Assembly (NCBI GenBank): GCA_038380435.1
Contig: JAWZYU010000034.1
Location: forward strand, 19,881,404 to 19,945,403
Source of the DNA: Ryuthela nishihirai
Taxonomy: Eukaryota; Arthropoda; Arachnida; Araneae; Heptathelidae
DNA length: 64,000 bases
Direction: 5' to 3'
The position numbers and the translations under genes were made by a program. Within the stretch, counting starts at the first letter, position 1. Each line of letters begins with the position of its first letter. Below are positions 1-15,000 of this stretch, piece by piece. Under the pieces are notes generated by a model. The model had not been told where the DNA came from, made no database searches, and worked only from the letters and a program-made list of their open reading frames with translations.

Positions 1-3000
1 ATTTTTTTTTCAGCTGATGTTTCTATTTAAGTTTCTCATTCTTGAACAGAGGATTATCTCCTAATGATCGGTACAAAGTAAAACTCGAAATCTGTATCTA
101 AATATTATCGAATTTTATTTTTTTTTCAGCTGATGTTCCTATTTAAGTTTCTCATTCTTGAACAGAGGATTATCTCCTAATGATCGGTACAAAGTAAAAC
201 TCGAAACCTGTATCTAAATATTATCGAATTTCATTTTTTTTTCAGCTGATGTTCCTATTTAAGTTTCTCATTCTTGAACAGAGACTCCTAATGATCGGTA
301 CAAAGTAAAATTCGAAACCTGTATCTAAATATTATCGAATTTCATTTTTTTTTCAGCTGATGTTCCTATTTAAGTTTCTCATTCTTGAACAGAGGATTAT
401 CTCCTAATGATCGGGACAAAGTAAAACTCGAAATCTGTATCTAAATATTATCGAATTTCATTTTTTTTTTCAGCTGATGTTTATATTTAAGTTTCTCATT
501 CTTGAAAAGAGGATTATCTCCTAATGATCGGTACAAAGTAAAACTCGAAATCTGTATCTAAATATTATCGAATTTCATTTTTTTTTCAGCTGATGTTCCT
601 ATTTAAGTTTCTCATTCTTGAACAGAGGATTATCTCCTAATGAACGGTACAAAGTAAAACTCGAAACCTGTATCTAAATATTATCGAATTTCATTTTTTT
701 TCAGTTGATGTTTATATTTAAGTTTCTCATTCTTGAAAAGAGGATTATCTCCTAATGATCGGTACAAAGTAAAACTCGAAATCTGTATCTAAATATTATC
801 GAATTTCATTTTTTTTCAGCTGATGTTTATATTTAAGTTTCTCATTCTTGAACAGAGGATTATCTCCTAATGAACGGTACAAAGTAAAACTCGAAATCTG
901 TATCTAAATATTATCGAATTTCATTTTTTTTCAGCTGATGTTTCTATTTATGTTTCTCATTCTTGAACAGAGGATTATCTCCTAATGATCGGGACAAAGT
1001 AAAACTCGAAATCTGTATCTAAATATTATCGAATTTCATTTTTTTTCAGCTGATGTTTCTATTTATGTTTCTCATTCTTGAACAGAGGATTATCTCCTAA
1101 TGAAAGGTACAAAGTAAAACTTGAAATCTGTATCTAAATATTATCGAATTTCATTTTTTTTCAGCTGATGTTTCTATTTATGTTTCTCATTCTTGAACAG
1201 AGGATTATCTCCCAATGAACGGTACAAAGTAAAACTCGAAATCTGTATCTAAATATTATCGAATTTCATTTTTTTTCAGCTGATGTTTCTATTTATGTTT
1301 CTCATTCTTGAACAGAGGATTATCTCCTAATGAACGGTACAAAGTAAAACTCGAAATCTGTATCTAAATATTATCGAATTTCATTTTTTTTGAGCTGATG
1401 TTTATATTTAAGTTTCTCATTCTTGAACAGAGGATTATCTCCTAATGATCGGTACAAAGTAAAACTCGAAATCTGTATCTAAATATTATCGAATTTCATT
1501 TTTTTTTCAACTGATGTTTCTATTTATGTTTCTCATTCTTGAACAGAGGATTATCTCCTAATGAACGGTACAAAGTAAAACTCGAAACCTGTATCTAAAT
1601 ATTATCGAATTTAAATTTTTTTTCAGCTGATGTTCCTATTTACGTTTCTCATTCTTGAACAGAGGATTATCTCCTAATGATCGGGACAAAGTAAAACTTG
1701 AAATCTGTATCTAAATATTATCGAATTTCATTTTTTTTCAGCTGATGTTCCTATTTAAGTTTCTCATTCTTGAACAGAGGATTATCTCCTAATGATCGGG
1801 ACAAAGTAAAACTCGAAATCTGTATCTAAATATTATCGAATTTCATTTTTTTTCAGCTGATGTTTATATTTAAGTTTCTCATTCTTGAACAGAGGATTAT
1901 CTCCTAATGAACGGTACAAAGTAAAACTCGAAATCTGTATCTAAATATTATCGAATTTCATTTTTTTTTTCAGCTGATGTTTCTATTTATGTTTCTCATT
2001 CTTGAACAGAGGATTATCTCCTAATGAACGGTACAAAGCAAAACTCGAAATCTGTATCTAAATATTATCGAATTTCATTTTTTTTTTCAGCTGATGTTCC
2101 TATTTAAGTTTCTCATTCTTGAACAGAGGATTATCTCCTAATGATCGGTACAAAGTAAAACTCGAAACCTGTATCTAAATATTATCGAATTTCATTTTTT
2201 TTTCAGCTGATGTTCCTATTTAAGTTTCTCATTCTTGAACAGAGGATTATCTCCTAATGATCGGGACAAAGTAAAACTTGAAATCTGTATCTAAATATTA
2301 TCGAATTTCATTTTTTTTTCAGCTAATGTTCCTATTTAAGTTTCTCATTCTTGAACAGAGGATTATCTCCTAATGATCGGGACAAAGTAAAACTCGAAAT
2401 CTGTATCTAAATATTATCGAATTTCATTTTTTTTCAGCTGATGTTTATATTTAAGTTTCTCATTCTTGAACAGAGGATTATCTCCTAATGATCGGTACAA
2501 AGTAAAACTCGAAATCTGTATCTAAATATTATCGAATTTCATTTTTTTTTCAGCTGATGTTTCTATTTATGTTTCTCATTCTTGAACAGAGGATTATCTC
2601 CTAATGAACGGTACAAAGTAAAACTCGAAATCTGTATCTAAATATTATCGAATTTCATTTTTTTTCAGCTGATGTTTCTATTTATGTTTCTCATTCTTGA
2701 ACAGAGGATTATCTCCTAATGAACGGTACAAAGTAAAACTCGAAATCTGTATCTAAATATTATCGAATTTCATTTTTTTTCAGCTGATGTTTCTATTTAT
2801 GTTTCTCATTCTTGAACAGAGGATTATCTCCTAATGAACGGTACAAAGTAAAACTCGAAATCTGTATCTAAATATTATCGAATTTCATTTTTTTTCAGCT
2901 GATGTTTATATTTAAGTTTGTCATTCTTGAACAGAGGATTATCTCCTAATGATCGGTACAAAGTAAAACTCGAAATCTGTATCTAAATATTATCGAATTT

Positions 3001-6000
3001 CATTTTTTTTCAGCTGATGTTTCTATTTAAGTTTCTCATTCTTGAAAAGAGGATTATCTCCTAATGAACGGTACAAAGTAAAACTCGAAATCTGTATCTA
3101 AATATTATCGAATTTCATTTTTTCTCAGCTGATGTTTACATTTAAGTTTCTCATTCTTGAACAGAGGATTATCTCCTAATGATCGGTACAAAGTAAAACT
3201 CGAAACCTGTATCTAAATATTATCGAATTTCATTTTTTTTCAGCTGATGTTTATATTTAAGTTTCTCATTCTTGAACAGAGGATTATCTCCTAATGATCG
3301 GTACAAAGTAAAACTCGAAACCTGTATCTAAATATTATCGAATTTCATTTTTTTTTCAGCTGATGTTCCTATTTAAGTTTCTCATTCTTGAACAGAGGAT
3401 TATCTCCTAATGATCGGGACAAAGTAAAACTCGAAATCTGTATCTAAATATTATCGAATTTCATTTTTTTTTCAGCTGATGTTTATATTTAAGTTTCTCA
3501 TTCTTGAAAAGAGGATTATCTCCTAATGATCGGTACAAAGTAAAACTCGAAATCTGTATCTAAATATTATCGAATTTCATTTTTTTTTCAGCTGATGTTC
3601 CTATTTAAGTTTCTCATTCTTGAACAGAGGATTATCTCCTAATGAACGGTACAAAGTAACACTCGAAACCTGTATCTAAATATTATCGAATTTCATTTTT
3701 TTCAGTTGATGTTTATATTTAAGTTTCTCATTCTTGAAAAGAGGATTATCTTATAATGATCGGTACAAAGTAAAACTCGAAATCTGTATCTAAATATTAT
3801 CGAATTTCATTTTTTTTCAGCTGATGTTTATATTTAAGTTTCTCATTCTTGAAAAGAGGATTATCTCCTAATGATCGGTACAAAGTAAAACTCGAAATCT
3901 GTATCTAAATATTATCGAATTTCATTTTTTTTTCAGCTGATGTTTCTATTTATGTTTCTCATTCTTGAACAGAGGATTATCTCCTAATGAACGGTACAAA
4001 GTAAAACTCGAAATCTGTATCTAAATATTATCGAATTTCATTTTTTTTTCAGCTGATGTTCCTATTTAAGTTTCTCATTCTTGAACAGAGGATTATCTCC
4101 TAATGATCGGTACAAAGTAAAACTCGAAACCTGTATCTAAATATTATCGAATTTCATTTTTTTTTCAGCTGATGTTCCTATTTAAGTTTCTCATTCTTGA
4201 ACAGAGGATTATCTCCTAATGATCGGTACAAAGTAAAACTCGAAACCTGTATCTAAATATTATCGAATTTAATTTTTTTTTCAGCTGATGTTCCTATTTA
4301 CGTTTCTCATTCTTGAACAGAGGATTATCTCCTAATGATCGGGACAAAGTAAAACTTGAAATCTGTATCTAAATATTATCGAATTTCATTTTTTTTTCAG
4401 CTGATGTTCCTATTTAAGTTTCTCATTCTTGAACAGAGGATTATCTCCTAATGATCGGGACAAAGTAAAACTCGAAATCTGTATCTAAATATTATCGAAT
4501 TTCATTTTTTTTCAGCTGATGTTTATATTTAAGTTTCTCATTCTTGAACAGAGGATTATCTCCTAATGATCGGTACAAAGTAAAACTCGAAATCTGTATC
4601 TAAATATTATCGAATTTCATTTTTTTTTCAGCTGATGTTTCTATTTATGTTTCTCATTCTTGAACAGAGGATTATCTCCTAATGAACGGTACAAAGTAAA
4701 ACTCGAAATCTGTATCTAAATATTATCGAATTTCATTTTTTTTTCAGCTGATGTTCCTATTTAAGTTTCTCATTCTTGAACAGAGGATTATCTCCTAATG
4801 ATCGGTACAAAGTAAAACTCGAAACCTGTATCTAAATATTATCGAATTTCATTTTTTTTTCAGCTGATGTTCCTATTTAAGTTTCTCATTCTTGAACAGA
4901 GGATTATCTCCTAATGATCGGTACAAAGTAAAACTCGAAACCTGTATCTAAATATTATCGAATTTAATTTTTTTTTCAGCTGATGTTCCTATTTACGTTT
5001 CTCATTCTTGAACAGAGGATTATCTCCTAATGATCGGGACAAAGTAAAACTCGAAATCTGTATCTAAATATTATCGAATTTCATTTTTTTTCAGTTGATG
5101 TTTATATTTAAGTTTCTCATTGTTGAAAAGAGGATTATCTCCTAATGATCGGTACAAAGTAAAACTCGAAATCTGTATCTAAATATTATCGAATTTCATT
5201 TTTTTTTCAGCTGATGTTTATATTTAAGTTTCTCATTCTTGAACAGCGGATTATCTCCTAATGAACGGTACAAAGTAAAACTCGAAATCTGTATCTAAAT
5301 ATTATCGAATTTCATTTTTTTTCAGCTGATGTTTCTATTTATGTTTCTCATTCTTGAACAGAGGATTATCTCCTAATGATCGGGACAAAGTAAAACTCGA
5401 AATCTGTATCTAAATATTATCGAATTTCATTTTTTTTCAGCTGATGTTTCTATTTATGTTTCTCATTCTTGAACAGAGGATTATCTCCTAATGAACGGTA
5501 CAAAGTAAAACTCGAAATCTGTATCTAAATATTATCGAATTTCATTTTTTTTCAGCTGATGTTTATATTTAAGTTTCTCATTGTTGAACAGAGGATTATC
5601 TCCTAATGATCGGTACAAAGTAAAACTCGAAATCTGTATCTAAATATTATCGAATTTCATTTTTTTTTCAGCTGATGTTTCTATTTATGTTTCTCATTCT
5701 TGAACAGAGGATTATCTCCTAATGAACGGCACAAAGTAAAACTCGAAATCTGTATCTAAATATTATCGAATTTCATTTTTTTTCAGCTGATGTTTATATT
5801 TAAGTTTCTCATTCTTGAACAGAGGATTATCTCCTAATGAACGGTACAAAGTAAAACTCGAAATCTGTATCTAAATATTATCGAATTTCATTTTTTTTCA
5901 GCTGATGTTTCTATTTATGTTTCTCATTCTTGAACAGAGGATTATCTCCTAATGAACGGTACAAAGTAAAACTCGAAATCTGTATCTAAATATTATCGAA

Positions 6001-9000
6001 TTTCATTTTTTTTCAGCTGATGTTTCTATTTATGTTTCTCATTCTTGAACAGAGGATTATCTCCTAATGAACGGTACAAAGTAAAACTCGAAATCTGTAT
6101 CTAAATATTATCGAATTTCATTTTTTTTCAGCTGATGTTTCTATTTATGTTTCTCATTCTTGAACAGAGGATTATCTCCTAATGAACGGTACAAAGTAAA
6201 ACTCGAAATCTGTATCTAAATATTATCGAATTTCATTTTTTTTCAGCTGATGTTTATATTTAAGTTTCTCATTCTTGAACAGAGGATTATCTCCTAATGA
6301 TCGGGACAGAGTAAAACTCGAAATCTGTATCTAAATATTATCGAATTTCATTTTTTTTTCAGCTGATGTTTCTATTTAAGTTTCTCATTCTTGAACAGAG
6401 GATTATCTCCTAATGATCGGTACAAAGTAAAACTCGAAATCTGTATCTAAATATTATCGAATTTTATTTTTTTTTCAGCTGATGTTCCTATTTAAGTTTC
6501 TCATTCTTGAACAGAGGATTATCTCCTAATGATCGGTACAAAGTAAAACTCGAAACCTGTATCTAAATATTATCGAATTTCATTTTTTTTTCAGCTGATG
6601 TTCCTATTTAAGTTTCTCATTCTTGAACAGAGACTCCTAATGATCGGTACAAAGTAAAATTCGAAACCTGTATCTAAATATTATCGAATTTCATTTTTTT
6701 TTCAGCTGATGTTCCTATTTAAGTTTCTCATTCTTGAACAGAGGATTATCTCCTAATGATCGGGACAAAGTAAAACTCGAAATCTGTATCTAAATATTAT
6801 CGAATTTCATTTTTTTTTTCAGCTGATGTTTATATTTAAGTTTCTCATTCTTGAAAAGAGGATTATCTCCTAATGATCGGTACAAAGTAAAACTCGAAAT
6901 CTGTATCTAAATATTATCGAATTTCATTTTTTTTTCAGCTGATGTTCCTATTTAAGTTTCTCATTCTTGAACAGAGGATTATCTCCTAATGAACGGTACA
7001 AAGTAAAACTCGAAACCTGTATCTAAATATTATCGAATTTCATTTTTTTTCAGTTGATGTTTATATTTAAGTTTCTCATTCTTGAAAAGAGGATTATCTC
7101 CTAATGATCGGTACAAAGTAAAACTCGAAATCTGTATCTAAATATTATCGAATTTCATTTTTTTTCAGCTGATGTTTATATTTAAGTTTCTCATTCTTGA
7201 ACAGAGGATTATCTCCTAATGAACGGTACAAAGTAAAACTCGAAATCTGTATCTAAATATTATCGAATTTCATTTTTTTTCAGCTGATGTTTCTATTTAT
7301 GTTTCTCATTCTTGAACAGAGGATTATCTCCTAATGATCGGGACAAAGTAAAACTCGAAATCTGTATCTAAATATTATCGAATTTCATTTTTTTTCAGCT
7401 GATGTTTCTATTTATGTTTCTCATTCTTGAACAGAGGATTATCTCCTAATGAAAGGTACAAAGTAAAACTTGAAATCTGTATCTAAATATTATTGAATTT
7501 CATTTTTTTTCAGCTGATGTTTCTATTTATGTTTCTCATTCTTGAACAGAGGATTATCTCCCAATGAAAGGTACAAAGTAAAACTCGAAATCTGTATCTA
7601 AATATTATCGAATTTCATTTTTTTTCAGCTGATGTTTATATTTAAGTTTCTCATTCTTGAACAGAGGATTATCTCCTAATGATCGGGACAGAGTAAAACT
7701 CGAAATCTGTATCTAAATATTATCGAATTTCATTTTTTTTTCAGCTGATGTTTCTATTTAAGTTTCTCATTCTTGAACAGAGGATTATCTCCTAATGATC
7801 GGTACAAAGTAAAACTCGAAATCTGTATCTAAATATTATCGAATTTTATTTTTTTTTCAGCTGATGTTCCTATTTAAGTTTCTCATTCTTGAACAGAGAC
7901 TCCTAATGATCGGTACAAAGTAAAATTCGAAACCTGTATCTAAATATTATCGAATTTCATTTTTTTTTCAGCTGATGTTCCTATTTAAGTTTCTCATTCT
8001 TGAACAGAGGATTATCTCCTAATGATCGGGACAAAGTAAAACTCGAAATCTGTATCTAAATATTATCGAATTTCATTTTTTTTTTCAGCTGATGTTTATA
8101 TTTAAGTTTCTCATTCTTGAAAAGAGGATTATCTCCTAATGATCGGTACAAAGTAAAACTCGAAATCTGTATCTAAATATTATCGAATTTCATTTTTTTT
8201 TCAGCTGATGTTCCTATTTAAGTTTCTCATTCTTGAACAGAGGATTATCTCCTAATGAACGGTACAAAGTAAAACTCGAAACCTGTATCTAAATATTATC
8301 GAATTTCATTTTTTTTCAGTTGATGTTTATATTTAAATTTCTCATTCTTGAAAAGAGGATTATCTCCTAATGATCGGTACAAAGTAAAACTCGAAATCTG
8401 TATCTAAATATTATCGAATTTCATTTTTTTTCAGCTGATGTTTATATTTAAGTTTCTCATTCTTGAACAGAGGATTATCTCCTAATGAACGGTACAAAGT
8501 AAAACTCGAAATCTGTATCTAAATATTATCGAATTTCATTTTTTTTCAGCTGATGTTTCTATTTATGTTTCTCATTCTTGAACAGAGGATTATCTCCTAA
8601 TGATCGGGACAAAGTAAAACTCGAAATCTGTATCTAAATATTATCGAATTTCATTTTTTTTCAGCTGATGTTTCTATTTATGTTTCTCATTCTTGAACAG
8701 AGGATTATCTCCTAATGAAAGGTACAAAGTAAAACTTGAAATCTGTATCTAAATATTATCGAATTTCATTTTTTTTCAGCTGATGTTTCTATTTATGTTT
8801 CTCATTCTTGAACAGAGGATTATCTCCCAATGAACGGTACAAAGTAAAACTCGAAATCTGTATCTAAATATTATCGAATTTCATTTTTTTTCAGCTGATG
8901 TTTCTATTTATGTTTCTCATTCTTGAACAGAGGATTATCTCCTAATGAACGGTACAAAGTAAAACTCGAAATCTGTATCTAAATATTATCGAATTTCATT

Positions 9001-12000
9001 TTTTTTGAGCTGATGTTTATATTTAAGTTTCTCATTCTTGAACAGAGGATTATCTCCTAATGATCGGTACAAAGTAAAACTCGAAATCTGTATCTAAATA
9101 TTATCGAATTTCATTTTTTTTTCAACTGATGTTTCTATTTATGTTTCTCATTCTTGAACAGAGGATTATCTCCTAATGAACGGTACAAAGTAAAACTCGA
9201 AACCTGTATCTAAATATTATCGAATTTAAATTTTTTTTCAGCTGATGTTCCTATTTACGTTTCTCATTCTTGAACAGAGGATTATCTCCTAATGATCGGG
9301 ACAAAGTAAAACTTGAAATCTGTATCTAAATATTATCGAATTTCATTTTTTTTCAGCTGATGTTCCTATTTAAGTTTCTCATTCTTGAACAGAGGATTAT
9401 CTCCTAATGATCGGGACAAAGTAAAACTCGAAATCTGTATCTAAATATTATCGAATTTCATTTTTTTCAGCTGATGTTTATATTTAAGTTTCTCATTCTT
9501 GAACAGAGGATTATCTCCTAATGAACGGTACAAAGTAAAACTCGAAATCTGTATCTAAATATTATCGAATTTCATTTTTTTTTTCAGCTGATGTTTCTAT
9601 TTATGTTTCTCATTCTTGAACAGAGGATTATCTCCTAATGAACGGTACAAAGCAAAACTCGAAATCTGTATCTAAATATTATCGAATTTCATTTTTTTTT
9701 CAGCTGATGTTCCTATTTAAGTTTCTCATTCTTGAACAGAGGATTATCTCCTAATGATCGGTACAAAGTAAAACTCGAAACCTGTATCTAAATATTATCG
9801 AATTTCATTTTTTTTTCAGCTGATGTTCCTATTTAAGTTTCTCATTCTTGAACAGAGGATTATCTCCTAATGATCGGGACAAAGTAAAACTTGAAATCTG
9901 TATCTAAATATTATCGAATTTCATTTTTTTTTCAGCTAATGTTCCTATTTAAGTTTCTCATTCTTGAACAGAGGATTATCTCCTAATGATCGGGACAAAG
10001 TAAAACTCGAAATCTGTATCTAAATATTATCGAATTTCATTTTTTTTCAGCTGATGTTTATATTTAAGTTTCTCATTCTTGAACAGAGGATTATCTCCTA
10101 ATGATCGGTACAAAGTAAAACTCGAAATCTGTATCTAAATATTATCGAATTTCATTTTTTTTTCAGCTGATGTTTCTATTTATGTTTCTCATTCTTGAAC
10201 AGAGGATTATCTCCTAATGAACGGTACAAAGTAAAACTCGAAATCTGTATCTAAATATTATCGAATTTCATTTTTTTTCAGCTGATGTTTCTATTTATGT
10301 TTCTCATTCTTGAACAGAGGATTATCTCCTAATGAACGGTACAAAGTAAAACTCGAAATCTGTATCTAAATATTATCGAATTTCATTTTTTTTCAGCTGA
10401 TGTTTCTATTTATGTTTCTCATTCTTGAACAGAGGATTATCTCCTAATGAACGGTACAAAGTAAAACTCGAAATCTGTATCTAAATATTATCGAATTTCA
10501 TTTTTTTTCAGCTGATGTTTATATTTAAGTTTGTCATTCTTGAACAGAGGATTATCTCCTAATGATCGGTACAAAGTAAAACTCGAAATCTGTATCTAAA
10601 TATTATCGAATTTCATTTTTTTTCAGCTGATGTTTCTATTTAAGTTTCTCATTCTTGAAAAGAGGATTATCTCCTAATGAACGGTACAAAGTAAAACTCG
10701 AAATCTGTATCTAAATATTATCGAATTTCATTTTTTCTCAGCTGATGTTTACATTTAAGTTTCTCATTCTTGAACAGAGGATTATCTCCTAATGATCGGT
10801 ACAAAGTAAAACTCGAAACCTGTATCTAAATATTATCGAATTTCATTTTTTTTCAGCTGATGTTTATATTTAAGTTTCTCATTCTTGAACAGAGGATTAT
10901 CTCCTAATGATCGGTACAAAGTAAAACTCGAAACCTGTATCTAAATATTATCGAATTTCATTTTTTTTTCAGCTGATGTTCCTATTTAAGTTTCTCATTC
11001 TTGAACAGAGGATTATCTCCTAATGATCGGTACAAAGTAAAACTCGAAACCTGTATCTAAATATTATCGAATTTCATTTTTTTTTCAGCTGATGTTCCTA
11101 TTTAAGTTTCTCATTCTTGAACAGAGGATTATCTCCTAATGATCGGTACAAAGTAAAACTCGAAACCTGTATCTAAATATTATCGAATTTAATTTTTTTT
11201 TCAGCTGATGTTCCTATTTACGTTTCTCATTCTTGAACAGAGGATTATCTCCTAATGATCGGGACAAAGTAAAACTTGAAATCTGTATCTAAATATTATC
11301 GAATTTCATTTTTTTTTCAGCTGATGTTCCTATTTAAGTTTCTCATTCTTGAACAGAGGATTATCTCCTAATGATCGGGACAAAGTAAAACTCGAAATCT
11401 GTATCTAAATATTATCGAATTTCATTTTTTTCAGCTGATGTTTATATTTAAGTTTCTCATTCTTGAACAGAGGATTATCTCCTAATGATCGGTACAAAGT
11501 AAAACTCGAAATCTGTATCTAAATATTATCGAATTTCATTTTTTTTTCAACTGATGTTTCTATTTATGTTTCTCATTCTTGAACAGAGGATTATCTCCTA
11601 ATGAACGGTACAAAGTAAAACTCGAAATCTGTATCTAAATATTATCGAATTTCATTTTTTTTTCAGCTGATGTTCCTATTTAAGTTTCTCATTCTTGAAC
11701 AGAGGATTATCTCCTAATGATCGGTACAAAGTAAAACTCGAAACCTGTATCTAAATATTATCGAATTTCATTTTTTTTTCAGCTGATGTTCTTATTTAAG
11801 TTTCTTATTCTTGAACAGAGGATTATCTCCTAATGATCGGTACAAAGTAAAACTCGAAACCTGTATCTAAATATTATCGAATTTAATTTTTTTTTCAGCT
11901 GATGTTCCTATTTACGTTTCTCATTCTTGAACAGAGGATTATCTCCTAATGATCGGGACAAAGTAAAACTTGAAATCTGTATCTAAATATTATCGAATTT

Positions 12001-15000
12001 CATTTTTTTTCAGCTGATGTTCCTATTTAAGTTTCTCATTCTTGAACAGAGGATTATCTCCTAATGATCGGGACAAAGTAAAACTCGAAATCTGTATCTA
12101 AATATTATCGAATTTCATTTTTTTTCAGCTGATGTTTATATTTAAGTTTCTCATTCTTGAACAGAGGATTATCTCCTAATGAACGGTACAAAGTAAAACT
12201 CGAAATCTGTATCTAAATATTATCGAATTTCATTTTTTTTTCAGCTGATGTTCCTATTTAAGTTTCTCATTCTTGAACAGAGGATTATCTCCTAATGATC
12301 GGTACAAAGTAAAACTCGAAACCTGTATCTAAATATTATCGAATTTCATTTTTTTTTCAGCTGATGTTCCTATTTAAGTTTCTCATTCTTGAACAGAGGA
12401 TTATCTCCTAATGATCGGTACAAAGTAAAACTCGAAACCTGTATCTAAATATTATCGAATTTAATTTTTTTTTCAGCTGATGTTCCTATTTACGTTTCTC
12501 ATTCTTGAACAGAGGATTATCTCCTAATGATCGGGACAAAGTAAAACTTGAAATCTGTATCTAAATATTATCGAATTTCATTTTTTTTTCAGCTGATGTT
12601 CCTATTTAAGTTTCTCATTCTTGAACAGAGGATTATCTCCTAATGATCGGGACAAAGTAAAACTCGAAATCTGTATCTAAATATTATCGAATTTCATTTT
12701 TTTCAGCTGATGTTTATATTTAAGTTTCTCATTCTTGAACAGAGGATTATCTCCTAATGATCGGTACAAAGTAAAACTCGAAATCTGTATCTAAATATTA
12801 TCGAATTTCATTTTTTTTTTCAGCTGATGTTTCTATTTATGTTTCTCATTCTTGAACAGAGGATTATCTCCTAATGATCGGGACAAAGTAAAACTTGAAA
12901 TCTGTATCTAAATATTATCGAATTTCATTTTTTTTTCAGCTGATGTTCCTATTTAAGTTTCTCATTCTTGAACAGAGGATTGTCTCCTAATGATCGGGAC
13001 AAAGTAAAACTCGAAATCTGTATCTAAATATTATCGAATTTCATTTTTTTTCAGCTGATGTTTATATTTAAGTTTCTCATTCTTGAACAGAGGATTATCT
13101 CCTAATGATCGGTACAAAGTAAAACTCGAAATCTGTATCTAAATATTATCGAATTTCATTTTTTTTTCAGCTGATGTTTCTATTTATGTTTCTCCTTCTT
13201 GAACAGAGGATTATCTCCTAATGAACGGTACAAAGTAAAACTCGAAATCTGTATCTAAATATTATCGAATTTCATTTTTTTTCAGCTGATGTTTCTATTT
13301 ATGTTTCTCATTCTTGAACAGAGGATTATCTCCTAATGAACGGTACAAAGTAAAACTCGAAATCTGTATCTAAATATTATCGAATTTCATTTTTTTTCAG
13401 CTGATGTTTCTATTTATGTTTCTCATTCTTGAACAGAGGATTATCTCCTAATGAACGGTACAAAGTAAAACTCGAAATCTGTATCTAAATATTATCGAAT
13501 TTCATTTTTTTTCAGCTGATGTTTATATTTAAGTTTGTCATTCTTGAACAGAGGATTATCTCCTAATGATCGGTACAAAGTAAAACTCGAAATCTGTATC
13601 TAAATATTATCGAATTTCATTTTTTTTCAGCTGATGTTTCTATTTAAGTTTCTCATTCTTGAACAGAGGATTATCTCCTAATGATCGGTACAAAGTAAAA
13701 CTCGAAACCTGTATCTAAATATTATCGAATTTAATTTTTTTTTCAGCTGATGTTCCTATTTACGTTTCTCATTCTTGAACAGAGGATTATCTCCTAATGA
13801 TCGGGACAAAGTAAAACTTGAAATCTGTATCTAAATATTATCGAATTTCATTTTTTTTTCAGCTGATGTTCCTATTTAAGTTTCTCATTCTTGAACAGAG
13901 GATTATCTCCTAATGATCGGGACAAAGTAAAACTCGAAATCTGTATCTAAATATTATCGAATTTCATTTTTTTCAGCTGATGTTTATATTTAAGTTTCTC
14001 ATTCTTGAACAGAGGATTATCTCCTAATGATCGGTACAAAGTAAAACTCGAAATCTGTATCTAAATATTATCGAATTTCATTTTTTTTTTCAGCTGATGT
14101 TTCTATTTATGTTTCTCATTCTTGAACAGAGGATTATCTCCTAATGAACGGTACAAAGTAAAACTCGAAATCTGTATCTAAATATTATCGAATTTCATTT
14201 TTTTTTCAGCTGATGTTCCTATTTAAGTTTCTCATTCTTGAACAGAGGATTATCTCCTAATGATCGGTACAGAGTAAAACTCGAAACCTGTATCTAAATA
14301 TTATCGAATTTCATTTTTTTTTCAGCTGATGTTCCTATTTAAGTTTCTCATTCTTGAACAGAGGATTATCTCCTAATGATCGGGACAAAGTAAAACTTGA
14401 AATCTGTATCTAAATATTATCGAATTTCATTTTTTTTTCAGCTGATGTTCCTATTTAAGTTTCTCATTCTTGAACAGAGGATTATCTCCTAATGATCGGG
14501 ACAAAGTAAAACTCGAAATCTGTATCTAAATATTATCGAATTTCATTTTTTTTCAGCTGATGTTTATATTTAAGTTTCTCATTCTTGAACAGAGGATTAT
14601 CTCCTAATGATCGGTACAAAGTAAAACTCGAAATCTGTATCTAAATATTATCGAATTTCATTTTTTTTTCAGCTGATGTTTCTATTTATGTTTCTCATTC
14701 TTGAACAGAGGATTATCTCCTAATGAACGGTACAAAGTAAAACTCGAAATCTGTATCTAAATATTATCGAATTTCATTTTTTTTCAGCTGATGTTTCTAT
14801 TTATGTTTCTCATTCTTGAACAGAGGATTATCTCCTAATGAACGGTACAAAGTAAAACTCGAAATCTGTATCTAAATATTATCGAATTTCATTTTTTTTC
14901 AGCTGATGTTTCTATTTATGTTTCTCATTCTTGAACAGAGGATTATCTCCTAATGAACGGTACAAAGTAAAACTCGAAATCTGTATCTAAATATTATCGA

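Noticed and set aside
11..130. Hammerhead ribozyme in the satellite monomer
   Set aside because: CTGATG and CGAAA are present, but the conserved CTGANGA core lacks the final A (it reads CTGATGT) and I could not form the flanking stems.
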